NCBI GenBank assembly: GCA_024278455.1
Contig: JAJRTE010000091.1
Span: 1 to 64,000 of the forward strand
Direction: 5' to 3'
DNA from: Myxococcota bacterium
Lineage (GTDB): Bacteria > Myxococcota_A > UBA796 > JAJRTE01
DNA length: 64,000 nucleotides
Part shown: in pieces, positions 8,340 through 15,993 of the stretch
How positions within the stretch are numbered: position 1 is the first letter of the stretch
How the letters are laid out: every line of letters begins with the position of its first letter
Position numbers and translations under genes: made by a program
The notes under the pieces: model-generated
What the model saw: the letters and a program-made list of their open reading frames with translations, nothing else
The model's database searches: none
Told to the model about the DNA's origin: nothing

Positions 8340-10193
8340 CTACACCGTCCGGAAGTGTTCGACGCCGTGCGACTTCATCTCCAGTACCGTGTTCGTCAGG
8401 AGATGGTCGTTGCCACGGAACGCGCGATCGAGGCAGATCACCACCTGCGGCCTCGATGCGATCATCGCGCGGATGCAGGCGCGGGTGATCGGGTCGGCCA
8501 GGCAGATGAAGAGCATCCCGTCGGCGATGGAGAACACCTCCTGGCCCCCGAGCGCGAGCTTGTCCACGCGGGCCGTGAGCGGGATGCCGGCCTTGAGCAT
8601 CAGCTCGTACAGGACAGCCTCGAGCTGCGCGCCGGGGACCAGGTTGTCCGCGTAGAACTCGAGCTGGCGGGCCACCTCTTCTTCTCCATCCCTGGGCGGC
8701 TCCCAGATCTTGAAGTCGCTGGCCGCCAGCTTGTACGTGCGGAAGCCGAGGTCGATGTCGTGGTCGCCGTTGAGGTTGAGCTTGCCGTTGCGCTCCTCCT
8801 TGATGGCTGCCGCCGCGTGTCGGAGGCGAGCTTTCGTAACGTCTGCAATCGTCGGGTGACTATCGTTCTCGGTCGGCTCCGGAAGCTGCACCAGGATGAA
8901 GCGGCGGTTGCCGCCATCGTCGGCGTTGAGACGCATAACCGCCTCTCCTGTCGTGCCGGAGCCCGCGAAGAAGTCCAGGACAATCCCCTGATCATCGCTT
9001 CCCTGCTCGATCAGCTGTCTTACGAGATCCACGGGTTTGGGGAAGTCCATGACTCGAGCACCAAACAGGCGTTCAACCTCCGCTGTGCCGTGCTTGGTGA
9101 AGATTCCTTCACCGATGATGGAAGAGAACCCTGTGTAGTCGGACCTCAGCTCCGACAGGAATGCTTTTCTGCGCGGACGACCATCTGGAGATTGTGGCCA
9201 GAGCACTCTCTTCTCTTAGACGAGCCTGGCCATCGTGTTCTTGTCATATCTCCACCCAAGGCGCGGTCTGCCGTAGTTGATCCCTGTCGCTGGATCGATG
9301 AGATCGTAGTGAAGATTCGGGCGCCGATCCGCTGTGGCCAGGCCAACCATGTTTGCGCTGGTCCAAGGGCCGCGCGGATCGTTGTCCGGATTGGAATACT
9401 GCGACGTATCTCGCTGCTCGCCGCGGACCCTCCGGCCGTAGCAGAGGACATACTCGTGATCGATCGATGCTCCGGTGATGTTCCTGTTGTCCTTCTGTTG
9501 CCGGCTCTTCCACACAAACTGTGCGATGAACTGCTCTTCCCCAAACACCTCATCCATGAGATGCCGCAGGTTGTGAACCTCGTGGTCATCGATCGACACG
9601 AAGATGACGCCATCCTCCCTCAGTAGGTTCCGGGCAAGGAAGAGCCTGGGATACATCATGCTCAGCCACTTCGAATGGTAACGGCCCGAGGTCTCGCTGT
9701 TGCTCGTGAGCTTGAGCCCCTCGCCGTCCACCTGGCCGGAGTAGCGCAGGTAGTCCTGGAGGCCTTCGCGGAAGTTGTCCGGGTAGATGAACTCCTTGCC
9801 CGTGTTGTACGGCGGGTCGATGTAGATCATCTTGATCTTGCCGTGGTAGGCCTTCTGGAGGAGCTTGAGGACCTCGAGGTTGTCGCCCTCGATCATCAGG
9901 TTCTCGGTAGCGTCGAAGTTCACCGACTCCTCGCGGGCGGGCATGAGGGTCCCGGTGCCCGGCACCTGGATCGCCCGGATCGCGTCGGCCTTGCCGGCCC
10001 AGGTCAAGCCGTAGCGCTCGCGGCCCTCGTCGATCTCCTCCCCGAGGACGAGCTTGAGCTTCTCGAAGTCGATCTTGCCCTCGGCGAACACCTCGGGAAA
10101 GAGCCGGCGCAGCGCGTCGGTGCGCTCGGCGGTGACGTCCCCGGAGGTGAGGGGCATCTTGGTCTCGTTGCCGGGCGTCTTCTTGTTGGCCAT
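8340..10193 (-). pseudogene. mod: Type III DNA methyltransferase Mod, interrupted by one in-frame TAA
   Basis: A 618-codon frame with both catalytic motifs: DPPYN (residues 126-130) and, near 409-415, FAGSGTT. This is the beta-class order expected for type III Mod. The frame is continuous except for a single TAA at 9216-9218 (codon 326): ATGGCCAGGCTCGTC, then TAA, then GAGAAGAGAGTGCTCTGG. Residues on either side (NTMARLV and EKRVLWPQSPDGRPRRKAF) join as in intact relatives, so a GAA or similar codon was probably changed to TAA. A GTG at 9206 could in principle reinitiate, but neither half would carry both motifs. The gene starts 2 bases after the HigA-like gene. It may be a recent nonsense mutation, a suppressible stop, or an assembly error. 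Confidence 0.85.
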
Positions 10194-10195
10194 GG

Positions 10196-11299
10196 TTATT
10201 CCTTCGTCTCATTCATCCATTTATAGCGCACCTTCAGGCCGTTCAGGTGGCTGTAAGGAATTACGCCGTCATGTTGGAGGCGACCGACGACGAGTCCCGG
10301 GGCGATATCGAGCTTTGCGGCCACTGACCGCACCTGTGCTTCGGAAACCGCCCCCTTGACGAAGTCCCGCAGCAAGCCGGGTTCGGGGATGAGAACCTTG
10401 CTCGCAAAAACGTCCGCCTCCCTCTCCTTGTCCTCATCCAGTCCGTCGAGACCGTTGCCCTCGATGAAACGGAGCTTCTTGCCGTGCTTGAGGATATGCC
10501 CAAGCTCGTGAAAGAAGGAGAACCACAAGTGGTCATTGGTCTTGTAGCGAAGGCTGAGAGCCAACACGGCACGCTCCGGGGCCGCCCACCAGGTCGCGCC
10601 CGACACTGGGCAGCCCCTTGGAGCCGGAACGAAGACCACGGCCACGCCGCAACGTCCGCAGATCTCCTGCATGCGGAGAGTGAACGCACTCGGTTCGACC
10701 TCGTTCGTCAACCCTCGCAGATCCGTGATGGCGCGAGACAGGGCATCGCGATCGAAGGGTTCGAGCCGCAGTGCCTGCGCTTCCACCTCCGCCCGGCGCA
10801 GCCAGGCCGATACAGCACCGCGTTGTCTGGCGAACTTCTCTGACGCCCGAAAGGCGGGGGACAGCTTTGCGAAGCGGGTTGCCCAGGCGTCCACACTGGC
10901 GACACCGAAGAAACGGAGCAGCTCAATCACCTGAAACGCCTTGTTGCGGTGCCGGCGAATCCAGCCGAACCTGACCATCTCCGCAAGAGGGAACTCCTTC
11001 AGCCATTCCTTGTTCGCCGCGGCTTCGTCGAGCGCCTTCGTCCGGGCCAGGTCCTCCCGGTACTCCATCTCGCGCCGCAGCCAAAACGCGGCCGGCGCGC
11101 CCAGGACTGCCTCCAGCTTGAGCGCGGTCTCCGCCGTGATCGCCACGCTGCCCTTGATGAGCCCGTTGACATGCTTCTTGCTGAATCCTGTCCGCTCGGC
11201 GAACTCCACCTGGGTCATGCCCAGCTCTTTGAGCGCATCTTCGATCGTGTCGCCCGGCGGCGATATCCAGTCGCACGCGAACCGTGGTGCTTCAGGCAT
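10196..11299 (-). CDS. higA: HigA-type antitoxin fused to ImmA/IrrE metallopeptidase domain
   Basis: A 367-residue protein. The N-terminal XRE helix-turn-helix (about residues 18-75: MTQVEFAERTGFSKKHVNGL) is of the HigA type, with the typical SVAITAETALKLEAVLG helix pair. The C-terminal half carries a zinc-peptidase HELGH motif (264-268) of the ImmA/IrrE (COG2856) family, with a downstream EADVFASKVLIP block. Such fusions act as repressor/antitoxin proteins and may cleave regulators. The start ATG lies inside the last codons of the HigB gene (8-base overlap), the usual toxin-first order of HigBA. Its stop is 2 bases before mod, so the pair is embedded in the restriction operon and might control it. 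Confidence 0.85.
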   Translation of the reverse strand: MPEAPRFACDWISPPGDTIEDALKELGMTQVEFAERTGFSKKHVNGLIKGSVAITAETALKLEAVLGAPAAFWLRREMEYREDLARTKALDEAAANKEWLKEFPLAEMVRFGWIRRHRNKAFQVIELLRFFGVASVDAWATRFAKLSPAFRASEKFARQRGAVSAWLRRAEVEAQALRLEPFDRDALSRAITDLRGLTNEVEPSAFTLRMQEICGRCGVAVVFVPAPRGCPVSGATWWAAPERAVLALSLRYKTNDHLWFSFFHELGHILKHGKKLRFIEGNGLDGLDEDKEREADVFASKVLIPEPGLLRDFVKGAVSEAQVRSVAAKLDIAPGLVVGRLQHDGVIPYSHLNGLKVRYKWMNETKE

Positions 11300-11621
11300 G
11301 GTAGTCTCCGATGAAGACGACTCGAACACGGGTCACCGCTCCCCAGTCGATGGTCCCATCCGCGAGACTCGGGGCGGGATCGTGAGCCGCTGCGAGTACG
11401 AGCCGCCTTCCGCCGTCGAGTTCCAATGCGATGCAGCCATCAAAGTCCTGGTGTAGCAGATGAGGACGGCCGACCCTGATCTCTCCCATGTTGGCCGCCG
11501 CGGACAGATCCTTGAGCCGGGCCCGTAGCTTTCTCGCGCCGTCGCGGCCCAGCAGCTTGAGCATCCGCCTCTCCTCGCGACAGATTCGCTCCAGCTTCTT
11601 GCCCTTGAACAGGATATCCAT
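11292..11621 (-). CDS. higB: HigB-type toxin (RelE/ParE superfamily)
   Basis: A 109-residue protein starting MDILFKGKKLERICREERR, the standard opening of the HigB-like 'killer suppression/plasmid maintenance' family. It continues with ARKLRARLKDLSAAANMGEI and ends in a beta-rich VRVVFIGDYHA tail. Family members are ribosome-dependent mRNA endonucleases. The start at 11621 was preferred over a TTG 18 bases upstream because family proteins begin at MDIL. It overlaps the antitoxin start by 8 bases. The helicase remnant ends about 20 bases before it, so the toxin-antitoxin pair seems to have landed in, or replaced, a larger defence locus. Confidence 0.82.
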   Translation of the reverse strand: MDILFKGKKLERICREERRMLKLLGRDGARKLRARLKDLSAAANMGEIRVGRPHLLHQDFDGCIALELDGGRRLVLAAAHDPAPSLADGTIDWGAVTRVRVVFIGDYHA

Positions 11622-11642
11622 TCCATGATCTCTTGTCAAGAA

Positions 11643-12115
11643 TCATTCACCTTTGAGGTGAATACAAACGCCCCATGCCGCCCGGGCCTCGCGGCGGACC
11701 TCCTTGATCTTCTTGTCGAGATCCCTGATCTCGCGCTCCAGCCCGAGCTTGAGGTCGTCGGCCCACCGGTCGAGCTTCTGGACCTCCTCGTCGAAGTTGT
11801 CGGGTAGGCCTGATGGTTCTTCCCCAGGCGGCTCTGGATCTGCTCGTTCGGCTCGGCCTGGATGGCGTCGAAGGCCGCCGCGATCTCCTCCTCGTTGCGG
11901 CAGGTCTGGTACACTTCAGCGATCCGTCGTTCGATGTCCATGCCGGACTCGAGAGCACCGAGGACCTCGTCGCTCGCGCCGAACACGCCGTCGAAGAGCC
12001 TGAGCTTCTCCGACAGCAGCTCGGTGACCCGTTGATCCGCGGCGTTCCTCTTGTTGAGGAAGTTCACGACGCCCACGTCGTGCTTCTGGCCGTAGCGGAG
12101 GCAACGCCCGGGGAG
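11643..12115 (-). pseudogene. C-terminal fragment of SNF2-family helicase, frameshifted
   Basis: Reading leftward, the fragment starts in helicase motif VI (GRCLRYGQKHDV, normally GRCHRxGQ) and runs through VVNFLNKRNAADQRVTELLS, FGASDEVLGALESGMDIERR and YQTCRNEEEIAAAFDAIQAE. After RLGKNHQ the frame shifts and DNFDEEVQKLDRWADDLKLG and KKIKEVRREARAAW follow, to a TGA at 11643-11645. These blocks match the tail of SNF2-type helicases that accompany mod/res operons. The ATPase core is missing upstream and the last ~100 residues are missing downstream, so the gene is dead. It is evidence that the operon was once longer. Confidence 0.75.
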
Positions 12116-12316
12116 AGCCATCGATCATCCATCGGTCCGCACCCTGATCTTGGGGCCGCAAGAGCCAGTTCGTCGGGCCCCTCGTTGTGTAGCAGAGGTC
12201 GGCCGCGGGTTCAAGAGGCCCTTTGCGGGTCTCTGCGGGTCTGGGCCGCGGGTTGGCCGACCATTTCTGGTCTCTGGGGCCTGGAGACACCCGGATCCGG
12301 CACAAGAAAACAAAAG

Positions 12317-12386
12317 ACCTCGTTGGCCCTGAGAGATCAGGGGGTTGAAGTAAGCGTAGAAAGAAACGCCCTTCACCAACGAGGTG
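12317..12386 (+). promoter_or_regulatory. Nested inverted repeats of unknown role
   Basis: ACCTCGTTGG (12317-12326) is perfectly complementary to CCAACGAGGT (12377-12386). Directly inside the left arm is a perfect 6-base hairpin CCCTGA-GAGA-TCAGGG (12327-12342) with a GNRA-type loop. The pair lies just ahead of a possible transposase start at 12393. It could be an RNA structure limiting transposase expression or an attenuator-like element. The surrounding gap between the helicase remnant and grpE (12116-12623) shows no intact gene. Confidence 0.35.
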
Positions 12387-12392
12387 ACGCCA

Positions 12393-12540
12393 TGATGGCA
12401 CAGGGCATCCTTCCCCCCGTACGCTGTCGAGACGACATCCAGAGGGCCGACTGGCCTTGGAGGTCTGCAGGCCTGCCTCGAGCGTGCGCGTGTGGCAGAG
12501 GTGGCGGATTGGGGTGGAGACGACCATCTTGACTTCCCGC
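12393..12540 (+). mobile_element. Possible IS1380-like transposase N-terminal relic
   Basis: ATG at 12393 reads MMAQGILPP. If one base is skipped in the C run, it then reads TGLGGLQACLERARVAEVAD. The combination 'MxQGxLPF ... TGLAGLPxYL' is typical of the start of IS1380-type transposases. Only about 45 codons remain before grpE. The similarity is short and needs a frameshift, so this is a weak call. It would fit as the right-hand scar of the defence island. Confidence 0.3.
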
Positions 12541-12623
12541 AGCCCATGCTTATAAAAGGGGCGGCAAGACATGACGCGACTCAATCACTTTTCCATATTG
12601 CAGGTACGGGGAGACTGTGCGTG

Positions 12624-13370
12624 ATGGACAACAGGGAAGACCGAGTGGACGGCGGCACGAGCCGGCAGGCGGAGAGTACCACGCCGGATGAGCGCCGTGC
12701 GACCGCGCCGTCCGGATCCCGGTTGCGGGCGGAGGACGATGGTGCACAGCCTGCCGGCGAGTCCGTTGCCGAGGCGTCCGCCGACAACGTGATCGAAAGT
12801 GGCGGCCAGGAAGAAACGGCCGCTGGCGGGGACGATGCGGATTCTGCGCCGGAGGGCGAGGAGGTTCCCCCGGCGCAGAGCCAGCCCACCTACGTGGAGA
12901 CCCTGGAACGGCGGTTGCTGGAGACGCAGGATCAGCTCCGGGAGTACATCCAGGCGTACAAGAAGCTCAAGGAAGATAACTCAGAGTTCAGATCGCGTCT
13001 CGAGCGCGAGGCCGAGAAGGACCTGGCCTTGCTGAGGGGAAAGGTCGTATCCGAGCTGTTCGAGGTGGCGGACAACCTGGACCGTTCGATTGCCGGGGCC
13101 GAGGCCCACTGGGATGCCGAAGCTTTTCTGGCCGGTATCAAGATGGTGCGGGCACAATTCCTGGAGAAGCTCGAAGCGCTTGGGCTGGAGATCATCGCGC
13201 CGGTGGGCGAGAAGTTCGACCCGAACGAGGCCGAGGCCGTGGCCCTGGTTTCCACCTCGGACCCCCAACAGGACGACATGGTCGTGGATGTGTTCGCTCG
13301 AGGCTATCGCATGGATGGCCGCGTGATCCGGCCGGCGAAGGTCAGCGTGGCGAAGCTTTCCGAGGAATGA
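12624..13370 (+). CDS. grpE: Nucleotide exchange factor GrpE
   Basis: A 248-residue protein. The first ~90 residues are an acidic, low-complexity region rich in Gly, Ala, Glu and Asp. A coiled coil follows (YVETLERRLLETQDQLREYI), then the conserved GrpE core with VVSELFEVADNLDRSIAGAE and the C-terminal beta wing VFARGYRMDGRVIRPAKVSV. GrpE releases ADP from DnaK in the Hsp70 cycle in the cytoplasm. The start ATG at 12624 follows GGGGAG. An upstream in-frame ATG at 12492 lies in the presumed transposase relic and was not used. DnaK and DnaJ are not adjacent; trmL follows after 4 bases. Confidence 0.95.
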   Translation: MDNREDRVDGGTSRQAESTTPDERRATAPSGSRLRAEDDGAQPAGESVAEASADNVIESGGQEETAAGGDDADSAPEGEEVPPAQSQPTYVETLERRLLETQDQLREYIQAYKKLKEDNSEFRSRLEREAEKDLALLRGKVVSELFEVADNLDRSIAGAEAHWDAEAFLAGIKMVRAQFLEKLEALGLEIIAPVGEKFDPNEAEAVALVSTSDPQQDDMVVDVFARGYRMDGRVIRPAKVSVAKLSEE

Positions 13371-13374
13371 TGAC

Positions 13375-13953
13375 GTGACGGTGGGGGACACCACGGCGGC
13401 GATCGGCGAGTCCGGCTGTCCAGGAAAGGGCGCGGACCGGCCGGAGGCCAGCGGTGAAAGTGACCCCGCCGCATGTCGCTCGAGCGATCCCCTTTTTCAC
13501 ATCGTGCTCGTGGAGCCCGAGATACCGCAGAACGCGGGAACCATCGGGCGACTGTGCCTGGGAGTCGGGTGTCGCCTTCACCTTGTTGAACCACTGGGTT
13601 TTCGGATCGATGAGAAGGCGGTCCGGAGGGCGGGGCTGGACTACTGGAAGCATGTCGATCTCGAGGTCCACGAAAGTTTCGCCGCGGTTCGGGCGGCGCT
13701 TGGCGCCACGCCACTGACGCTCACGAGTGCGCGCGAAGGCCGGCTCTTCACGGCGCATCGGTTCACGAAGGGCGAGGTTCTCGTTTTCGGGCCGGAGTCG
13801 GTGGGGTTGCGTGCCGCATGGCGTGCCGCCCATCCCGGGCGTGTGATTCGCGTCCCGACGCTCGACACGATACGTTCGTTGAACCTGTCCCAGGCCGTGG
13901 CGGTGGTGGTGTACGAGGGTATCAAGCAGCTTCGGCCGGATTTCTTCAGGTAG
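13375..13953 (+). CDS. trmL: tRNA (cytidine/uridine-34-2'-O)-methyltransferase TrmL
   Basis: A 192-residue protein with a GTG start 4 bases after the grpE stop. The SPOUT-family core begins near residue 40 (FHIVLVEPEIPQNAGTIGRL). The knotted S-adenosylmethionine site is formed by LVFGPESVGL and RVPTLDTIRSLNLSQAVAVV, whose conserved Ser-Leu-Asn-Leu-Ser is diagnostic of TrmL/CspR. Family members methylate the wobble base of tRNA-Leu isoacceptors. The first ~38 residues (Gly/Glu/Asp-rich) are an extra extension compared with the usual ~155-residue enzyme, so a later start is possible, though no clear one is visible. Confidence 0.9.
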   Translation: MTVGDTTAAIGESGCPGKGADRPEASGESDPAACRSSDPLFHIVLVEPEIPQNAGTIGRLCLGVGCRLHLVEPLGFRIDEKAVRRAGLDYWKHVDLEVHESFAAVRAALGATPLTLTSAREGRLFTAHRFTKGEVLVFGPESVGLRAAWRAAHPGRVIRVPTLDTIRSLNLSQAVAVVVYEGIKQLRPDFFR

Positions 13954-13977
13954 GGCGGTCTCGAGCGGCGCGCGGTA

Positions 13978-14556
13978 TCAGGGGGGAGGGGGAGTGGCGC
14001 GAAGGTCCACTTGGTCCAACACGTCCTCCCGGCCGTCGCCATCCGTATCCCGCCCGATCCGGGTCACTTCGTCGTTTTCGTAGTATTCGAAGTAGTCGGG
14101 GCGGCCGTCGTTGTCCGTGTCCCGCTCCTTGCGGATGATCTTGCCGTCGTGGAAGTATTTCCACACGTTGACCTTCCCGTCGAAGTCGGTATCCACTTCC
14201 TGGCGAACACGTTTTCCGTCCTCGCCGTAGAAGTCGGTCCAGTCGATCTTGCCGTCGAAGTCCGAATCGACTTCCTCGGTGACGAGTTTCCCATCTTCGT
14301 AGTGCGAAATGATGTCTCGCTTGCCATCGAAGTTGAGGTCGGTCTCTTTCAGGACAAGGGTCCGTCGTCCTTCCGTCGCGTAGTAGTTCCAGATGTCGGC
14401 CACGTTGTCGTTGTTCAGGTCAATGGCCTCCTTGCGCAGGTTGCCCACCGTCTGGGTCTCCACGATGGCGGGTTTTTCTTCCTGCACGACTTCTTTCGGC
14501 GTGCAACCGGGCAGCAGCAGGGTGCCAAGGACCATGGCTGGAAACGCGCTTTTCAT
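13978..14556 (-). CDS. Lipoprotein with Asp-rich (DxDxDG) repeats
   Basis: A 192-residue protein. The ATG at 14556 begins a short signal ending in the lipobox LLPGC. The mature part contains about seven repeats of roughly 20 residues in which an Asp-rich loop (DLNNDNVAD, DLNFDGKRD, DSDFDGKID, DTDFDGKVN, DTDNDGRPD, DTDGDGRED) alternates with a Tyr/Phe-rich strand. The loops resemble thrombospondin type-3 or EF-hand-like calcium sites. Such short repeat lipoproteins are common in deltaproteobacteria and their function is not known. It converges on trmL with only 24 bases between stops. Confidence 0.75.
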   Translation of the reverse strand: MKSAFPAMVLGTLLLPGCTPKEVVQEEKPAIVETQTVGNLRKEAIDLNNDNVADIWNYYATEGRRTLVLKETDLNFDGKRDIISHYEDGKLVTEEVDSDFDGKIDWTDFYGEDGKRVRQEVDTDFDGKVNVWKYFHDGKIIRKERDTDNDGRPDYFEYYENDEVTRIGRDTDGDGREDVLDQVDLRATPPPP

Positions 14557-14744
14557 ATTCGTTTCGTTCTCCAACTCGGGACCGCGGATGGTCCAGCAGG
14601 GTTTGGGCATCGCAACGTGCTTTCGCATTCTACGGTTTCACCGCCGTGGAATCAACGGTAAACTTCATGAAGATCCACGGGCGTATCGGACGCGCCGGCA
14701 CGACCGGGCCCTGGGCGCGGCGGTCCGGAACGGTGCCAATTCCC

Positions 14745-14773
14745 TTGAATCCGGTAGGCTCGCGTGCTATTCT
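14745..14773 (+). promoter_or_regulatory. Putative sigma-70-type promoter for the two-kinase operon
   Basis: TTGAAT (14745-14750) and TATTCT (14768-14773) are separated by exactly 17 bases, with TGC immediately before the -10 element. The GTG start of the first kinase gene lies 53 bases beyond the -10 element. This is one of the best promoter matches in the window. Confidence 0.5.
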
Positions 14774-14826
14774 CGGTTCTTCCCGCTGGTGCATGACAAC
14801 AGCTCTCCAGGAGTGGTCTTCGTCCC

Positions 14827-15993
14827 GTGGAAAACTCCGAACTCAAGCACATTCTCGTCGTCGATGATGAAGACGTCATCCTCGAACTCTTCCGCACCTT
14901 GTTCCACGAGGATGGGTACCGGATGACCTTCTTGCGCGAAGGGCGCGATGCCGTGGACTTCCTGCGAAGGTCCCACGTGGACCTCGTCATCGCCGACAAG
15001 AACCTGCAGGACATGAGCGGTATCGAGGTCGCCAAGGTCGCCAAGAAGGTGGACCCCCTGACCGAGGTCATCATCATCACGGCGTTCGCGTCTCTGGACA
15101 CGGTCCTCGCAGCCATGGAGCTGGATGTCTACGACTACATGTTGAAGCCGCTCAGGAACATCTTCGACATCAAGAAAAAGGTCCGGCAGGCGCTCGCAAA
15201 GCAGGACATGACCCTGGAGAACCAGCGGCTTCTCCGACATCTCCAGGAACATGCACGCAAGCTCGAGGCTGCGCTGGAAGAGCGCAAGCGGGTCGAGTCG
15301 GAGCTGATCCAGAGCGAGAAGCTGGCCGGTATCGGAACCTTGGCTGCCGGAATCGCTCACGAGATTTCCAGCCCCCTGTTCGGAATTCTCGGGCTCGCCG
15401 AAGCCATTCTGGACGAGGACGACACCGAACTCGCGCGCCGTTATGCCCGCGAGATTGTCGACTACTCCAAGCAGATCAAGGATATCGTCCAGGAACTCTC
15501 CGTCTATTCCCGTACTGCCAAGCACGAGACCCCCTCGAGGATCGACCTGGTTCGCGTGGTGGAAGACGCCGTGCGCATGGTGGTGCGTTCCAAGAAAACG
15601 GATCCCGCGTGGATCCGGGTCGACTTGGAGGCGGGGCTCTCTCTGGTCGCGCGACCGAGCGAGATCCAGCAGACGATCGTCAACCTGGTAAAGAACGCCG
15701 TGGAAGCCGTGGAAGCAGGCTCGCAGAGCGAACCGCTCGTCCGTGTCACAGGACGGCACGAGAACGATGAGGTCGTTTTGCAGGTCGCCGACACCGGCCA
15801 TGGCATCTCGCCACAGCAGGTGGAGCAGGTATTCGACCCGTTCTTTACGACCAAAGACGTCGGAAAGGGGACAGGACTCGGCCTTCATATCGTGTATCGT
15901 ATCGTTACCAAGTATGGTGGCACGATACACGTCGATAGCGTGGAGCAGCAGGGTACGACCTTCACGCTACGGTTCCCTGCCGGAGATGGCTGA
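14827..15993 (+). CDS. Receiver-domain / histidine kinase hybrid (cytoplasmic)
   Basis: A 388-residue protein with a GTG start. Residues about 8-120 form a receiver domain: acidic pair VVDDED, phospho-acceptor Asp in LVIADKNL, and the conserved Lys in MLKPL. A coiled-coil linker leads to a HisKA domain (GIAHEISSPLFGI) and a complete HATPase domain with N box NLVKNAVEA, G1 VADTGHGIS, F box FDPFFTTK and G2 GTGLGLHI. There is no membrane segment. It probably receives phosphate from another kinase or modulates its own kinase activity. Its stop overlaps the start of the next kinase by one base (TGATG). No DNA-binding response regulator lies nearby. Confidence 0.9.
   Translation: MENSELKHILVVDDEDVILELFRTLFHEDGYRMTFLREGRDAVDFLRRSHVDLVIADKNLQDMSGIEVAKVAKKVDPLTEVIIITAFASLDTVLAAMELDVYDYMLKPLRNIFDIKKKVRQALAKQDMTLENQRLLRHLQEHARKLEAALEERKRVESELIQSEKLAGIGTLAAGIAHEISSPLFGILGLAEAILDEDDTELARRYAREIVDYSKQIKDIVQELSVYSRTAKHETPSRIDLVRVVEDAVRMVVRSKKTDPAWIRVDLEAGLSLVARPSEIQQTIVNLVKNAVEAVEAGSQSEPLVRVTGRHENDEVVLQVADTGHGISPQQVEQVFDPFFTTKDVGKGTGLGLHIVYRIVTKYGGTIHVDSVEQQGTTFTLRFPAGDG

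Noticed and set aside
6784-8655. 623-codon open frame antisense to res and mod
   Set aside because: Typical GC-rich antisense shadow rich in Val/Asp/Arg; the opposite strand encodes a clear Res protein.
8340-9206. Second half of mod as an independent gene from GTG 9206
   Set aside because: It is in the same frame as the first half, lacks DPPY, and has no ribosome site; it is better read as one interrupted gene.
11617-11639. TTGACA...TATCCT promoter on the minus strand at the start of higB
   Set aside because: The match is good, but transcription would begin inside the toxin coding sequence whose family start is at 11621.
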